From: Beijerinckiaceae bacterium
GTDB taxonomy: Bacteria; Pseudomonadota; Alphaproteobacteria; Rhizobiales; Beijerinckiaceae
Length of the DNA: 64,000 nucleotides
Direction: 5' to 3'
Assembly (NCBI GenBank): GCA_024304885.1
Contig: JALJOM010000003.1
Coordinates: 2,142,110-2,206,109 of the forward strand
This document shows, piece after piece, positions 16,378 through 27,036 of the stretch. Position 1 is the stretch's first letter; every line of letters starts with the position of its first letter. The translations under genes and the position numbers were made by a program. A model generated the notes under the pieces. It was not told the DNA's origin. It was given only the letters and a program-made list of their open reading frames with translations, and did no database searches.

Positions 16378-19059
16378 TCACTGGCGGGCAGGACCGGCCT
16401 CCTTCATGGCGTCGGCGACGGCCGCCAGAGCCTCGCTCACGGCCGCGGCATCCGGGCCGCCTGCCTGAGCCAGGTCGCGCCGGCCCCCGCCGCCCTTGCC
16501 GCCGAGCTTCGCCGCGGCCGCGCGGACCAATTGGACCGCGTCGAAGCGGCCCGTGAGATCGTCGGTGACGCCGACGACGATCCCGGCCTTGCCGTCGCTA
16601 CTCACGCCGGCGATCGCGACCACCCCCGAGCCGACACTCTGCTTCGCCTCGTCCGCGAGCGACTTCAGGTCCTTGATCTCGACCTGCGTGACGGCGCGGC
16701 CGAGATATTTGATGCCGTCGACCTCTTGCACCGGCTCGGCACGCCCCCCGCCGCCGCCCATGGCGAGCCTCTTGCGCGTCTCGGCGAGGTCGCGCTCCAT
16801 CTTGCGGCGCTCTTCGATCACGCCCGCGAGCCGCTCGACGGCTTCGTCCTCGGGCGCTTTCAAAAGCTTCACCACGTCTTGGAGGCGGCGCGCCTGGGCA
16901 TTGAGGTGGCGGCGCGCCTCGGTCGCGGTCTTCGCCTCGATCCGTCGCACGCCGGCTCCGACCGCGCTCTCCGAGACGATGGTGACGAGGCCGATATCGC
17001 CGGTGCGCGCGACATGGGTGCCGCCGCACAGTTCGGTCGAGTAGGAGTGCGTCCCCGCGCCGATCTCCTCTCCGACCGCATGGCCCATCGAGACGACCCG
17101 CACCTCGTCGCCGTATTTCTCGCCGAAGAGCGCCCGCGCTCCCGAGCCGATCGCCTCGTCCACGCTCATGAGGCGAGTCACGACGGCGGCGTTCTCGAGC
17201 ACGGCGCGATTGGCGATCTCCTCGACCTTCTCGAGCTCCTCGCGGGACATGGGCTTCGGATGGGCGAAATCGAAGCGCAAGCGATCGGGCGCGACGAGCG
17301 AGCCCTTTTGCGCGACGTGATCGCCGAGCACCCGGCGCAGGGCCTCGTGAAGCAGATGAGTCGCAGAATGATTGGCGCGGAGCGCAGTGCGGCGCGCGTG
17401 ATCGACCTCGAGCTCGAGGGCGAGGCCCGGGCGAAAGGTCCCCGCCTCGACCATGCCTTCGTGGGCGTGAAGGTCGCCGAGCTTCTTCTGGGTGTCGGTG
17501 ACGCGAAACCGCAGGCCAGGCGCGTGCATGACCCCGGTATCCCCCATTTGCCCACCGGACTCGGCGTAGAAGGGCGTCTGGTTGAGGATCACGACGCCGC
17601 GCTCGCCGGGCCGAAGCTCCTCGACCTCGCATCCGTCCCTCAGGACCGCGGCGACGATCCCCTCCGCATGCTCGGTGTCGTAGCCGAGGAAGTCCGTGGC
17701 GCCGGTCTTCTCCTTGACGGCGAACCAGACTCTCTCGGTTGCCGCCTCGCCGGAGCCGGCCCAAGCCTTGCGGGCCTCGGCGCGCTGGCGCTCCATCGCG
17801 GCCCTGAACCCTTCCGTATCGACACCGAGATGGCGGGCGCGCAAGGCATCCTGGGTGAGGTCGAAGGGGAAGCCATAGGTGTCGTAGAGCTTGAAGGCGA
17901 CCTCGCCCGGCAGCACGCCGTCCGGCGGAAGCTCGCGCACGGCATCGTCGAGGATCGCGAGCCCGCGTGCGAGAGTGTCGCGAAAGCGCGTCTCCTCGAG
18001 GCGCAAAGTCTCGACGATCAAGGACTCGGCGCGTACGAGCTCCGGATAGGCCTGCCCCATCTCGCGGGTGAGAACGGGGACGAGCCGCCACATCAACGGG
18101 TCCTTCGCCCCGAGCATCTGGGCATGGCGCATGGCGCGGCGCATGATCCGGCGCAGCACATAGCCGCGCCCCTCGTTCGAGGGCAGGACGCCGTCGGCGA
18201 CGAGGAATGCCGAAGCGCGCAAATGATCGGCGATGACCCTGTGGCTCGCCTCGAGCGGACCGTCGGGATCGGTGCCGGTTGCATGGGCGACGGCCACGAC
18301 GAGGGCACGCATGAGGTCGATGCCGTAGTTCGAGGTCACGCCCTGCAGGATCGCGGCGATGCGCTCGAGCCCCATGCCCGTGTCGATCGACGGGCGCGGC
18401 AGGGCGAGACGCTCGGCCGGCCCCACCTGCTCGAACTGCATGAAGACGAGGTTCCAGAACTCGAGGAAGCGGTCGCCGTCCTCGTCGATCGAGCCCGGCG
18501 GCCCGCCGAAGAGCTTGTCGCCTTGGTCGTAGAAAATCTCCGAGCAGGGTCCGCAAGGCCCAGTGTCGCCCATGGCCCAGAAATTGTCGGACGTCGCGAT
18601 GCGGATGATCTTCGAGTCCGGAAAGCCCGCGATCTTCTTCCACAGGTCATAGGCCTCGTCGTCGTCGTGATAGACGGTGACGAGGAGACGATCGTTCGGG
18701 AGCTGGAATTCCTCGCTGATCAGCTTCCAGGCCAGCTCGATCGCGAGCGGCTTGAAATAGTCGCCGAACGAGAAATTCCCGAGCATCTCGAAGAACGTGT
18801 GGTGGCGCGCCGTATAGCCCACGTTGTCGAGGTCGTTGTGCTTGCCTCCCGCGCGGACGCATTTCTGCGCGGTCGCGGCGCGCGTATAGGGGCGCTTCTC
18901 CATGCCGGTGAAGAGGTTCTTGAACTGAACCATGCCGGCATTCGTGAACATCAGCGTCGGATCGTTGCGCGGCACGAGCGGCGATGAGGCCACGATCTCG
19001 TGCCCGTTCTTCGCGAAGAAGTCGAGGAAGGTCGATCGGATCTCGCTGACGCTGCTCAT
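16378..19059 (-). CDS. alaS: Alanyl-tRNA synthetase
   Basis: Charges tRNA-Ala; 893 residues, normal full length. The class II catalytic domain has [20 protein letters not shown] and the [15 protein letters not shown] motif. The editing domain, which removes Ser and Gly from tRNA-Ala, carries [13 protein letters not shown] and [13 protein letters not shown], supplying the zinc-binding His and Cys residues. The C-terminal oligomerisation domain has the Gly-rich [12 protein letters not shown] segment. The ATG giving [15 protein letters not shown] is chosen; the frame is open 87 codons upstream without homology. recA, a frequent neighbour, is absent. Confidence 0.98.
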   Translation of the reverse strand: MSSVSEIRSTFLDFFAKNGHEIVASSPLVPRNDPTLMFTNAGMVQFKNLFTGMEKRPYTRAATAQKCVRAGGKHNDLDNVGYTARHHTFFEMLGNFSFGDYFKPLAIELAWKLISEEFQLPNDRLLVTVYHDDDEAYDLWKKIAGFPDSKIIRIATSDNFWAMGDTGPCGPCSEIFYDQGDKLFGGPPGSIDEDGDRFLEFWNLVFMQFEQVGPAERLALPRPSIDTGMGLERIAAILQGVTSNYGIDLMRALVVAVAHATGTDPDGPLEASHRVIADHLRASAFLVADGVLPSNEGRGYVLRRIMRRAMRHAQMLGAKDPLMWRLVPVLTREMGQAYPELVRAESLIVETLRLEETRFRDTLARGLAILDDAVRELPPDGVLPGEVAFKLYDTYGFPFDLTQDALRARHLGVDTEGFRAAMERQRAEARKAWAGSGEAATERVWFAVKEKTGATDFLGYDTEHAEGIVAAVLRDGCEVEELRPGERGVVILNQTPFYAESGGQMGDTGVMHAPGLRFRVTDTQKKLGDLHAHEGMVEAGTFRPGLALELEVDHARRTALRANHSATHLLHEALRRVLGDHVAQKGSLVAPDRLRFDFAHPKPMSREELEKVEEIANRAVLENAAVVTRLMSVDEAIGSGARALFGEKYGDEVRVVSMGHAVGEEIGAGTHSYSTELCGGTHVARTGDIGLVTIVSESAVGAGVRRIEAKTATEARRHLNAQARRLQDVVKLLKAPEDEAVERLAGVIEERRKMERDLAETRKRLAMGGGGGRAEPVQEVDGIKYLGRAVTQVEIKDLKSLADEAKQSVGSGVVAIAGVSSDGKAGIVVGVTDDLTGRFDAVQLVRAAAAKLGGKGGGGRRDLAQAGGPDAAAVSEALAAVADAMKEAGPARQ

Positions 19060-19273
19060 AGGCTGGTCCTGGTCATGGTGTCTCCCGCATCGCGCGGAGA
19101 AAGCGGGGTCTCGCGCCGAGGACGGGAGGGCTCGGCGCGTCGATTCCGTCCGAGGTGCTCGGGTGACGAGCCTCATTCTATTTAGAGGAGGTTGGCGCCT
19201 TTGGAAAAGCGCGGTCTGAAGAATATTCGCCGTAACGTGGGCGCGGCCGAGGACTTTGTGCGCTCGTTCTGGG

Positions 19274-19636
19274 CTATCGGCTTCCGCGAGACATAGGCCC
19301 GAGGCTCCGATCCGCAGCATCCTTCAGCGCTTCCTCGGCCCATTGGTTCAGGCTTTTGCCGGCCACCTGGGCCGCGAGCGCCGCCCGCGCGTGGACCTCG
19401 GAAGGGATGCGGAACATCACCTTGCCGGAATACGGCTTCTCGGGCGACTTCTTCACCTTCTCGCAAGCTTCGAGGTAATCGTCGACCGCCTCGTGAAACG
19501 CAGCCTCGAGATCGACGACGGTGTCCGCATGAAATCCGACGACATCGTTGATCCCGGCGATATGGCCCACGAAAAGCCGGTCCTCCGCGTCGAAATCGAT
19601 ACGTGCCAAATAGCCCTTGTAGCTCATCGCGTTCAT
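19274..19636 (-). CDS. hicB: HicB-family antitoxin
   Basis: Antitoxin of a HicAB type II toxin-antitoxin module, 120 residues. The N-terminal RNase-H-like fold ([20 protein letters not shown], then [20 protein letters not shown]) and a C-terminal ribbon-helix-helix ([20 protein letters not shown], then [11 protein letters not shown]) are both complete. It should bind HicA and repress its own promoter. Its ATG overlaps the stop of the toxin remnant upstream as ATGA, the native hicA-hicB arrangement. Since the toxin lacks its N-terminal half, this antitoxin is effectively an orphan. Confidence 0.88.
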   Translation of the reverse strand: MNAMSYKGYLARIDFDAEDRLFVGHIAGINDVVGFHADTVVDLEAAFHEAVDDYLEACEKVKKSPEKPYSGKVMFRIPSEVHARAALAAQVAGKSLNQWAEEALKDAADRSLGPMSRGSR

Positions 19637-19770
19637 GGCTCGATTCCGAGCTTGATCAGGAAGTCGCGCGCATCACTGACTTGGTAGCGTTTGGCTTCCT
19701 TGTCGGGATGGGGTCGATGGAGCGTGGCAACGATGCCCCGGCATTCGAAGCGCACCCGCGACCCCGATCC
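19633..19770 (-). pseudogene. hicA: hicA toxin remnant, 5' half deleted
   Basis: The frame ending in ATGA overlap with hicB encodes only 45 residues after an upstream TAG: SRVRFECRGIVATLHRPHP, then DKEAKRYQVSDARDFLIKLG. This is the C-terminal half of HicA-type mRNA interferases, including the strand with the catalytic His region (TLHRPHP). The first about 35 residues are absent in all frames of the 40 bp separating it from the next gene, and there is no ATG; only a GTG inside the fragment could start. I read it as a toxin inactivated by a 5' deletion. Confidence 0.78.
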
Positions 19771-19809
19771 CTAGATGACACTGCGCTCAAGGCAGAGCCT
19801 TGCGGAGCG

Positions 19810-20220
19810 CTACTTCGATTCGGCTCTGCCAGACCGATCCCGTGGCGCAGACTTTACTTTTCCTTCTTCCTTTCTAACGCCCTTGAACGGCGTGCCATCC
19901 TTCTTGCCGTCCATGAATCGTCCGGTTTCAGTGTCCCGCTTCGTCCAGGTCTCCGTTTTTGGATTGTAGACCTGAGATCGGTTTTTCACTGCGTCATTGC
20001 GGTGGCCATCTCCAGAGGGTGGGTTCGTTGCCATTGTGACCTGCTTGGACGCTTCGGATCGCGGGCGCCCTTTGCTCACGAGTTTGCCGCCGACGTAGAC
20101 ATCAGCGGTCTCGAAAAACTCGTCGGTCAGCTCGGGGATTTCCTCGTATTCCTCCGGCGTGATGACATGAGCGTCAACCTTCGCCAAATCGCTCCCGATA
20201 ACGCGCTTGCTCCCGGCCAT
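19810..20220 (-). CDS. BrnA antitoxin N-terminal half fused in frame to a small conserved protein
   Basis: Residues 1-62 (KRVIGSDLAKVDAHV, EEYEEIPELTDEFFE, GKLVSKGRPRSEASKQVT) are the toxin-binding part of a BrnA-type antitoxin. In normal BrnA, KQVT begins the DNA-binding ribbon-helix-helix. Here the sequence changes at that point to MATNPPSGDGHRNDAV, then RSQVYNPKTETWTKRDTETG and RFMDGKKDGTPFKGVRKE, which I recognise as a small, widely conserved protein of unknown function. The Met at the junction (20034) is probably that gene's own start, with AGG a few bases upstream. The DNA-binding half of BrnA is lost. A deletion joining two genes is the simplest explanation. Confidence 0.75.
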   Translation of the reverse strand: MAGSKRVIGSDLAKVDAHVITPEEYEEIPELTDEFFETADVYVGGKLVSKGRPRSEASKQVTMATNPPSGDGHRNDAVKNRSQVYNPKTETWTKRDTETGRFMDGKKDGTPFKGVRKEEGKVKSAPRDRSGRAESK

Positions 20221-20452
20221 TGGCTTTCCTCATGGAGATGATGCGTCGACCGCCGTCGGTCGGAGTCCAAACGATGATCACCATCCGCCCCCTCAGATAG
20301 CCGATAGTTACGATCCGAGCTTCAGGATAGTCGAAACGGTCATCGGCCTGCTCCAGGCATCGCCCCGCGAAAACTTCCGCGGCTTCCTCGAAATCGAGCC
20401 CCCGTTCGGCCAAGGTCCGGTCTCGCTTCGCAGGGTCGAACGTGATCTTCAT
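20174..20452 (-). CDS. brnT: BrnT-family toxin
   Basis: RelE-fold ribonuclease toxin of the BrnTA family, 92 residues, full length. MKITFDPAKRDRTLAERGLD and FEEAAEVFAG at the N-terminus, ARIVTIGYLRGRMVIIVWTP in the core, and RRIISMRKANGREQARY at the C-terminus are the family landmarks. It overlaps the brnA-like gene by 47 bp, as brnT and brnA often do. Since the antitoxin partner has lost its DNA-binding domain but kept its toxin-binding half, neutralisation may persist while autoregulation is probably lost. Confidence 0.88.
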   Translation of the reverse strand: MKITFDPAKRDRTLAERGLDFEEAAEVFAGRCLEQADDRFDYPEARIVTIGYLRGRMVIIVWTPTDGGRRIISMRKANGREQARYRERFGEG

Positions 20453-20485
20453 GAATTCATCTAGCTACGATGAATGCGCGGTCAA
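20451..20485 (-). promoter_or_regulatory. Candidate brnT promoter and palindromic operator
   Basis: Minus-strand TTGACC (20485-20480) and TAGATG (20463-20458) are 16 bases apart. Transcription would start at or next to the brnT ATG, giving a nearly leaderless message; no ribosome-binding site is seen. A perfect 10-base palindrome ATGAATTCAT (20451-20460) overlaps the start codon and could be the antitoxin operator. This is inference from pattern only. Confidence 0.3.
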
Positions 20486-20629
20486 TAGACCCTGTCTCGC
20501 TGACGCCTCTATGATCCTGTCACCCGGCGGGCCGGGAGGGCCGGCTCGCGATACCTCGATCTGGCCTGATCGATAAGACTATGCGAGAACGCGCGGAACG
20601 GGCCGTCGAGATCGTCGAGAGCAGAACCT

Positions 20630-21622
20630 ATGACACGAGAAACCGCCAACCCCGCGCCCCGGCACGATTGGACAACGGCCGAGATTCTCGCGATCCACGA
20701 CCTGCCGCTGCTCGAGCTCGTCTCGCGCGCGAGCGCCGTCCATCGCGCCTTCCACGACGTGGACGATGTCCAGAAGGCGAGCCTGCTTTCCATCAAGACC
20801 GGAGGCTGCCCGGAGGACTGCGGCTATTGCCCGCAATCGGCGCATCATCGCGAGGTGCATCTCGGCAAGGTCGAGAGGCTCGAGGTCGAGACCGTGCTCT
20901 CCGCGGCGCGGCGCGCGAAGGAGGCCGGGGCCGATCGCTTCTGCATGGGGGCGGCTTGGCGCAATGTCCGCGACGGAGCCGAGTTCGACGCCGTGCTCGA
21001 GATGGTCACGGGCGTCCGCGCGCTCGGGCTCGAGGCCTGCGTGACGCTCGGCATGCTGAACGAGGCCCAAGCGCGGCGGCTGAAGGAAGCCGGCCTCACC
21101 GCCTACAACCATAATCTCGATACGAGCCCAGAGTTCTACGACCACATCGTCACGACCCGCACCTACGGCGACCGCCTCGAGACCCTGCGGGCCGTCCGTG
21201 CAGCCGGGCTCGAGATGTGCTGTGGCGGCATTATTGGGATGGGCGAGAGCGTTGCCGACCGCGCCTCGATGCTTCGGGTGCTGGCGAGCCTCGACCCGCA
21301 TCCCGAGAGCGTCCCGATCAATGCGCTCGTGCCGGTCGAGGGCACGCCGCTCGGGACGCTGGAGCGGATCGACCCGCTCGATTTCGTGCGCATGATCGCG
21401 ACGACTCGCATCGTCCTGCCGAAGGCGCGGGTGCGGCTCTCCGCCGGGCGCACAGCGCTCTCCCGCGAGGCTCAGGTCCTCTGCATGGTGGCGGGAGCCA
21501 ACTCGATCTTCTATGGCGAGACTCTGCTGACGACCGCGAATGTGCGCGTAGCCGAGGACGACACTTTGCTCACGGCGCTCGCCGCTCGACCGAATGCCTC
21601 TCGCCTGGCGACCGAGCAGTGA
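20630..21622 (+). CDS. bioB: Biotin synthase
   Basis: Radical SAM enzyme inserting sulfur into dethiobiotin to form biotin; 330 residues. The [4Fe-4S] cluster motif is C60-x3-C64-x2-C67 ([13 protein letters not shown]). Other landmarks are [39 protein letters not shown] with the [2Fe-2S] cysteines, and the C-terminal [13 protein letters not shown]. The remaining biotin genes are not in the window, so bioB stands alone here. Confidence 0.98.
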   Translation: MTRETANPAPRHDWTTAEILAIHDLPLLELVSRASAVHRAFHDVDDVQKASLLSIKTGGCPEDCGYCPQSAHHREVHLGKVERLEVETVLSAARRAKEAGADRFCMGAAWRNVRDGAEFDAVLEMVTGVRALGLEACVTLGMLNEAQARRLKEAGLTAYNHNLDTSPEFYDHIVTTRTYGDRLETLRAVRAAGLEMCCGGIIGMGESVADRASMLRVLASLDPHPESVPINALVPVEGTPLGTLERIDPLDFVRMIATTRIVLPKARVRLSAGRTALSREAQVLCMVAGANSIFYGETLLTTANVRVAEDDTLLTALAARPNASRLATEQ

Positions 21623-21929
21623 CGATGCCTCGAAGCCTGCAGCGCCGTGGTCGAAACATATAGAGACAGCAATCTCGACTATCCGGTGCGGAGCGACCCC
21701 TCGGCGATGCACGGCTGCCTCGCACCCGGGCTCGAAGCCGGATGCGGTCCCGCTGGTTCACATGGCGTCGACCCGATGCTACTATCGGCTCGGGACGATG
21801 GCGCCGAGGTCCGGCCAGCCTTCCACGCGAATCGGAACGCCGTTTCACATTCTCGCGCGAAGGAAAAAATCCCGACGCGACCCGTCGTCCGGCTCGCGGT
21901 CGGAGGCATCGAGCTGACGGAGTCATCGG
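21623..21929. other. 307-bp bioB-GT14 intergenic region
   Basis: No gene is supported. Composition becomes more AT-rich toward the following glycosyltransferase gene (for example GGAAAAAATCCC near 21861). This fits the 5' flank of an acquired gene. GGAG lies shortly before the next ATG. Confidence 0.5.
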
Positions 21930-22871
21930 ATGAAGATCGTGTATATTGTGGCCACCCATAAGCTCCCCGACCAGCTCACGCGCCTCGTCAAGAAGCTCGA
22001 TACCGAAACAGCGCATTTCCTTATCCACGTGGACAGCAGAACCGACGACACCACCTACGACAGGATGGTTGCCGGCGTGAGCCATCTCGACAACGTCGTC
22101 TTCCTCGAAAGGAACGCATGCTACTGGGGTGATTTCGGAATTGTCGAGGCGACCTTGAAGGGAATAGACGAGGCGCTTCGGAGAGGAATAGATTTCGACT
22201 ATGTCGTGCTCTTGTCCGGCCAGGACTACCCGATAAAATCGAATGAATACATCGATGATTTCCTGACCGCGAACAACGGGAAGGAGTTCATGGATTATTT
22301 TCCTATACCGGTCGGACCGGGCCACAGGTGGGAATGCGAGAGGGGCGGGCTGGAAAGGATCGAATCCTGGCACTTCAGGCTGTTCGGTCGGCGACTTTAT
22401 ACCGGCCGGAGAGAGTTCGATTACTCCCCGCTCTTGACGCTCCTCTGGAAGCCCATCACCCGTTTCGCCCCCAGGCGAAAGTTTCTTCCCGGCGTGAAGC
22501 CGTACGGCGGCTCGCAATTCTGGACCATAACGAAGGCGTGTACGGAGTACGTCCACGAGTTCGTAAAGACCAACAAGGCTTTCGTCGACCATTTCAAATA
22601 TTCCTATATCCCGGACGAAATATTCTTCCAGACGATCATCATGAATTCGCCGTTCCGCGAGAACGTCGTCAACGACAACTCGAGGTGCATAGATTGGAGT
22701 CGCCCCGGCCCGACCGGGCACCCGCCCTGGATCTGGCGTAAGGAGGACATCGACGCTCTCGCCCGGTCGCCCGGCCTGTTCGCACGAAAATTCGATTCGG
22801 ACGTCGATTCCGAGATTCTGGATTTGATCGACGAGAGGCTGCTCACGGCTCCATGCGCCAGCGCTCGATGA
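21930..22871 (+). CDS. GT14-type glycosyltransferase (core-2/I-branching family)
   Basis: Likely transfers a sugar to a polysaccharide or lipid-linked acceptor; 313 residues. MKIVYIVATHKLPDQLTRLV, FLIHVDSRTDD, CYWGDFGIVEATLKGIDEAL and VVLLSGQDYPIKSNEYI match the core-2/I-branching beta-1,6-N-acetylglucosaminyltransferase family. YGGSQFWTITKACTEYV and YIPDEIFFQTIIMNS are conserved there too. There is no signal peptide, as usual for bacterial members. Base composition is visibly more AT-rich than the neighbours, with ATA, AGA and AGG codons that the housekeeping genes avoid, indicating horizontal transfer. It converges on trpB. Acceptor unknown. Confidence 0.82.
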   Translation: MKIVYIVATHKLPDQLTRLVKKLDTETAHFLIHVDSRTDDTTYDRMVAGVSHLDNVVFLERNACYWGDFGIVEATLKGIDEALRRGIDFDYVVLLSGQDYPIKSNEYIDDFLTANNGKEFMDYFPIPVGPGHRWECERGGLERIESWHFRLFGRRLYTGRREFDYSPLLTLLWKPITRFAPRRKFLPGVKPYGGSQFWTITKACTEYVHEFVKTNKAFVDHFKYSYIPDEIFFQTIIMNSPFRENVVNDNSRCIDWSRPGPTGHPPWIWRKEDIDALARSPGLFARKFDSDVDSEILDLIDERLLTAPCASAR

Positions 22872-22937
22872 GATCGCTGCGACGGTGCTCACCGGAACGG
22901 CATGCGTTGCGCGGAGCGAGGGTTCCCTACGGGCTGA

Positions 22938-24209
<1,272 letters not shown>

Positions 24210-24281
24210 GTTCGTGCCTTTCTCGATCGATCCTCTTTGCTCCTTTACCACGCCTCTGCACGCGGAAAAGGAGCGCGGCAC

Positions 24282-24376
24282 GTCACTGCGACCGCAAGCC
24301 GAAGGCGAAGCGGGAAGCAATCCACCCGTCTCTCGGGGCGTCGGGATCGCTTCGTCGTTTCCCTCCTCGCTATGAC
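24282..24376. repeat. REP-type imperfect palindromic intergenic element
   Basis: GTCACTGCGA (24282-24291) pairs with TCGCTATGAC (24367-24376), and AAGCAATCC (24315-24323) with GGATCGCTT (24343-24351), forming a long imperfect stem. The end motifs and the AAGCAATCC core resemble a repeat I know from intergenic regions of many alphaproteobacteria. It lies between trpF and trpB in the trp unit. Confidence 0.75.
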
Positions 24377-24396
24377 GGCCGTTCGCAGACTCGCTA

Positions 24397-25086
24397 TCAG
24401 GCCGTTGGCGCTGCCGAACCGGGCTCCGGCTCGGCCGAGGTGCGTTCCGCTGCCCGCACCGCGGCGATGAAGGCCGCGACCTTGTCAGGGTCCTTGACGC
24501 CCCGCGACGCCTCGACCCCGGAGGAGACATCGACGCCCGGCGCGCCGGTGAGCGCGAGCGCTTCCGCAACGTTCGAGGGGTCGAGCCCGCCGGCGAGCAA
24601 CCAAGGCTTCCTCGTCTTCAGACCCCGAAGCAAGCTCCAGTCGAAGGTCGCGCCATTGCCGCCGGGTCGTTTCGCCTCGGGTCCCGGCTTCGCATCGAGC
24701 AGAAGAAAATCGCAGACCGGCTCGTAGCGCGCGACCGCGGCGAGGTCGGCGGCCTCCGCGACCCCGATCGCCTTCATGACGGGCCGGCCGGTGCGCTCCC
24801 TGATCGCGGCGACCCGTTCGGGCGACTCCCCGCCGTGGAGCTGGAAAATATCCGGGTCGATCAGCTTCATCGCGGTCGCGAGGAGGGCCTCGTCGGGATC
24901 TACCAGCAAGAGGACCCTGCGCGCGCGGGATCCGACACGATGGGCGAAGCGCGCCGCGTCGTTCATCGAGAGGTGCCGCGGACTCCTCGGATAGAAGACG
25001 AATCCCGTCATGTCGGCGCCCTGCTCGAGCGCGGCGTCGATCGCCTCCTCGCTGGTGAGGCCACAAATCTTGACGAGGATGCTCAT
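24397..25086 (-). CDS. trpF: Phosphoribosylanthranilate isomerase
   Basis: Third step of tryptophan synthesis, an Amadori rearrangement in a TIM barrel; 229 residues. Landmarks are [20 protein letters not shown] with the catalytic Cys, [25 protein letters not shown], the catalytic Asp in [23 protein letters not shown] and [16 protein letters not shown]. The start [10 protein letters not shown] is chosen over an ATG eight codons earlier. It follows lapA closely and precedes trpB. Confidence 0.98.
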   Translation of the reverse strand: MSILVKICGLTSEEAIDAALEQGADMTGFVFYPRSPRHLSMNDAARFAHRVGSRARRVLLLVDPDEALLATAMKLIDPDIFQLHGGESPERVAAIRERTGRPVMKAIGVAEAADLAAVARYEPVCDFLLLDAKPGPEAKRPGGNGATFDWSLLRGLKTRKPWLLAGGLDPSNVAEALALTGAPGVDVSSGVEASRGVKDPDKVAAFIAAVRAAERTSAEPEPGSAAPTA

Positions 25087-25119
25087 GCCCGTCTCACGGC
25101 TCGCGCGCATCGATGCGGC

Positions 25120-25446
25120 TCAGGGCAGCTTGCGTTTCTCGCCGGCGGGACGCATGGCCGCGCGCGCGATCTCGGCGGTCAAGCGCTTCACCTCCGCCCT
25201 CGCCCGCCGCGCGGCCGCACGATGCCGGCCCTGCTCCAGCCAGGTGGCGAAGCCGCCGATGACGACCCCGATCATCACCGCCACCAGCATGACGAGATAG
25301 AGCGGAACGTCGAGCGTGTGCTCCGGCTGCTCGATATCCTGGAACGGATGGAGGTGCAGCGTCACGATCTGGCGGTTGCCCAAGGCGACGAGCACGACGG
25401 CGGCCACGATCGGGAGAAGGAGCACGAATTTCAGGAACCGCATCAT
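25120..25446 (-). CDS. LapA-domain (DUF1049) inner-membrane protein
   Basis: Small membrane protein of 108 residues. It has two membrane segments, near residues 5-22 (KFVLLLPIVAAVVLVALG) and 48-66 (VPLYLVMLVAVMIGVVIGG), then a basic cytoplasmic helix, the LapA/YciS layout. E. coli members act in lipopolysaccharide assembly control with LapB. In alphaproteobacteria the gene commonly sits between ihfB and trpF, as here. The alphaproteobacterial function is not established. Confidence 0.85.
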   Translation of the reverse strand: MMRFLKFVLLLPIVAAVVLVALGNRQIVTLHLHPFQDIEQPEHTLDVPLYLVMLVAVMIGVVIGGFATWLEQGRHRAAARRARAEVKRLTAEIARAAMRPAGEKRKLP

Positions 25447-25574
25447 GGGCAGGAGCTCGAATGTCTGACACCGGTGCCGCCCGCTCGGCCAGCGGCCCGA
25501 CCCTTTGTCCCTTTAGCGGGAAAATCGTCCGACGTGAAATGCCGCGACCGACCAAGCTCCGTCGCGCGACGAAT

Positions 25575-25883
25575 TCAGGCGGCGGGCTCCGCTCCGCCTC
25601 CGGGAGCGCGGTTCAGCCGCTCGCGCATCTCCTTGCCGGTCTTGAAGAAAGGAACCGACTTCTCCTCGACATCGACATGAGCCCCGGTGCGCGGATTGCG
25701 CCCGACCCGCGCGTCTCGGCGCTTGACGGAAAAAGCCCCGAACCCTCGAAGCTCGACCCGATCACCGCGCGCGAGCGCGCTCGTGATCTCGTCGAGGATG
25801 GCATTGACGATCTTCTCGACGTCGCGGAGGTAGAGGTGCGGGTTGCGGTCCGCGATCCTCTGCACGAGCTCGGACTTGATCAT
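25575..25883 (-). CDS. ihfB: Integration host factor subunit beta
   Basis: DNA-bending architectural protein working as a heterodimer with IhfA; 102 residues. [17 protein letters not shown], the DNA-gripping arm [17 protein letters not shown], and [14 protein letters not shown] with the intercalating proline are typical. [14 protein letters not shown] distinguishes the beta subunit. It has its own 97-bp upstream space after sppA and is followed by lapA. Confidence 0.96.
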   Translation of the reverse strand: MIKSELVQRIADRNPHLYLRDVEKIVNAILDEITSALARGDRVELRGFGAFSVKRRDARVGRNPRTGAHVDVEEKSVPFFKTGKEMRERLNRAPGGGAEPAA

Positions 25884-25980
25884 TCATCCCGCCTGGAAAG
25901 GACACCATCTGGTCACGCAGGAAACCTGCCGCCTCTAGAAGGATGTCCGGCTCCCGGCCGATGCTCCGCCTCGGCTGGCG

Positions 25981-26958
25981 TCACTCGGCGCCGTCAAGGT
26001 GCCAAATCGACAGGAGACCGTCAAGCATGCGCGCCTCGGCGAAGCTCGCGCCCTGCTCGACGAGTCGGGCGAGGCGGTCGAGCCCCAAGGCCTCGACGAC
26101 CGCGGCGGACAGGCTTTCGAGACCGAGGCGCTCGAGCGCATTTTTCGACGACTTCCAGTCGCGAACCGGCAGGCCCTTGGCGACGTTCTTTTCCCGCTCG
26201 AGCCAGTCGATCGCCTCGCGTTCCCCTCCGAGCCGATCGACGAGATGCAGCTCCAGGGATTGCCGGCCGCTGTAGATGCGCCCGTCGGCGACCCTGGCGA
26301 CCTGCTCGTCCGTCAAGCCGCGGCGGTCCTTCACCAGGGCCTTGAACCAAGCGTAGCTGTCCTCGACGACGAAGGCGAGCGCGGCCCGCGCCTCGGGGCT
26401 CGTCGGCTCGAACCCGCTCGGCGCGCCCTTGAGCGGCGAGGATTTCACCTCCTCCATCTTCACCCCGACTGTGTCGAGGAGCTTGGTGAAGTTCGGAAAT
26501 TGAAGAATCACCCCGATCGAGCCGAGAAGCGCATTGCCCTGGGCCACGATCTGTTCGGTGCCGAGCGCGGCGATATAGCCGCCCGAGGCGGCCAAGGTGC
26601 CGACGACGGCGACCGTGGGCTTCTTGGCCGACAGGCGGCGGAGCGCGTCGTGGAGGCGCTCGGCGCCGGACGCGGTCCCGCCCGGGCTGTCGATCACGAC
26701 GAGCACCGCGGCGGCCTGGGAGTCCTCGAGCTTGCGCACGAGCTTCAAGCTGTCGCGATCGCCGGTGATCAGCCCTTCGAAGGTCAGCCGCGCGATATGG
26801 GGCGTGAGAGTCGAAGGCGATCCCGATCCCGAGAGCCTCAGCCCGCCGGCGACGAGGGCCGCGATCACGGCCGCGACGGCCGCGATCCGCCAGAACGAGA
26901 CGCGACGGCGCAGGATCCGGCGCTCCGCGAGATAATCGGGGGGCAGTGGCAGGTTCAT
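25981..26958 (-). CDS. sppA: Signal peptide peptidase SppA, short form
   Basis: Inner-membrane serine protease (clan SK) that degrades leftover signal peptides; 325 residues, the single-domain 36K type. One N-terminal membrane segment lies near residues 20-38 (FWRIAAVAAVIAALVAGG). VVIDSPGGTASGAERLHDAL is conserved. The nucleophile Ser is in LAASGGYIAALG and the general-base Lys in KSSPLKGAPSGFE. The start MNLPLPPDYLAERR is chosen; the upstream extension has no homology. It precedes ihfB, a usual alphaproteobacterial order. Confidence 0.93.
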   Translation of the reverse strand: MNLPLPPDYLAERRILRRRVSFWRIAAVAAVIAALVAGGLRLSGSGSPSTLTPHIARLTFEGLITGDRDSLKLVRKLEDSQAAAVLVVIDSPGGTASGAERLHDALRRLSAKKPTVAVVGTLAASGGYIAALGTEQIVAQGNALLGSIGVILQFPNFTKLLDTVGVKMEEVKSSPLKGAPSGFEPTSPEARAALAFVVEDSYAWFKALVKDRRGLTDEQVARVADGRIYSGRQSLELHLVDRLGGEREAIDWLEREKNVAKGLPVRDWKSSKNALERLGLESLSAAVVEALGLDRLARLVEQGASFAEARMLDGLLSIWHLDGAE

Positions 26959-27036
26959 GAGTCGAAAGGCTCCGGGCGCGGCGCGCTCGCAGCCCATGCT
27001 ACCGGTCGGGTGGTAGGGCTGCAAGCTCGGCAGAGG

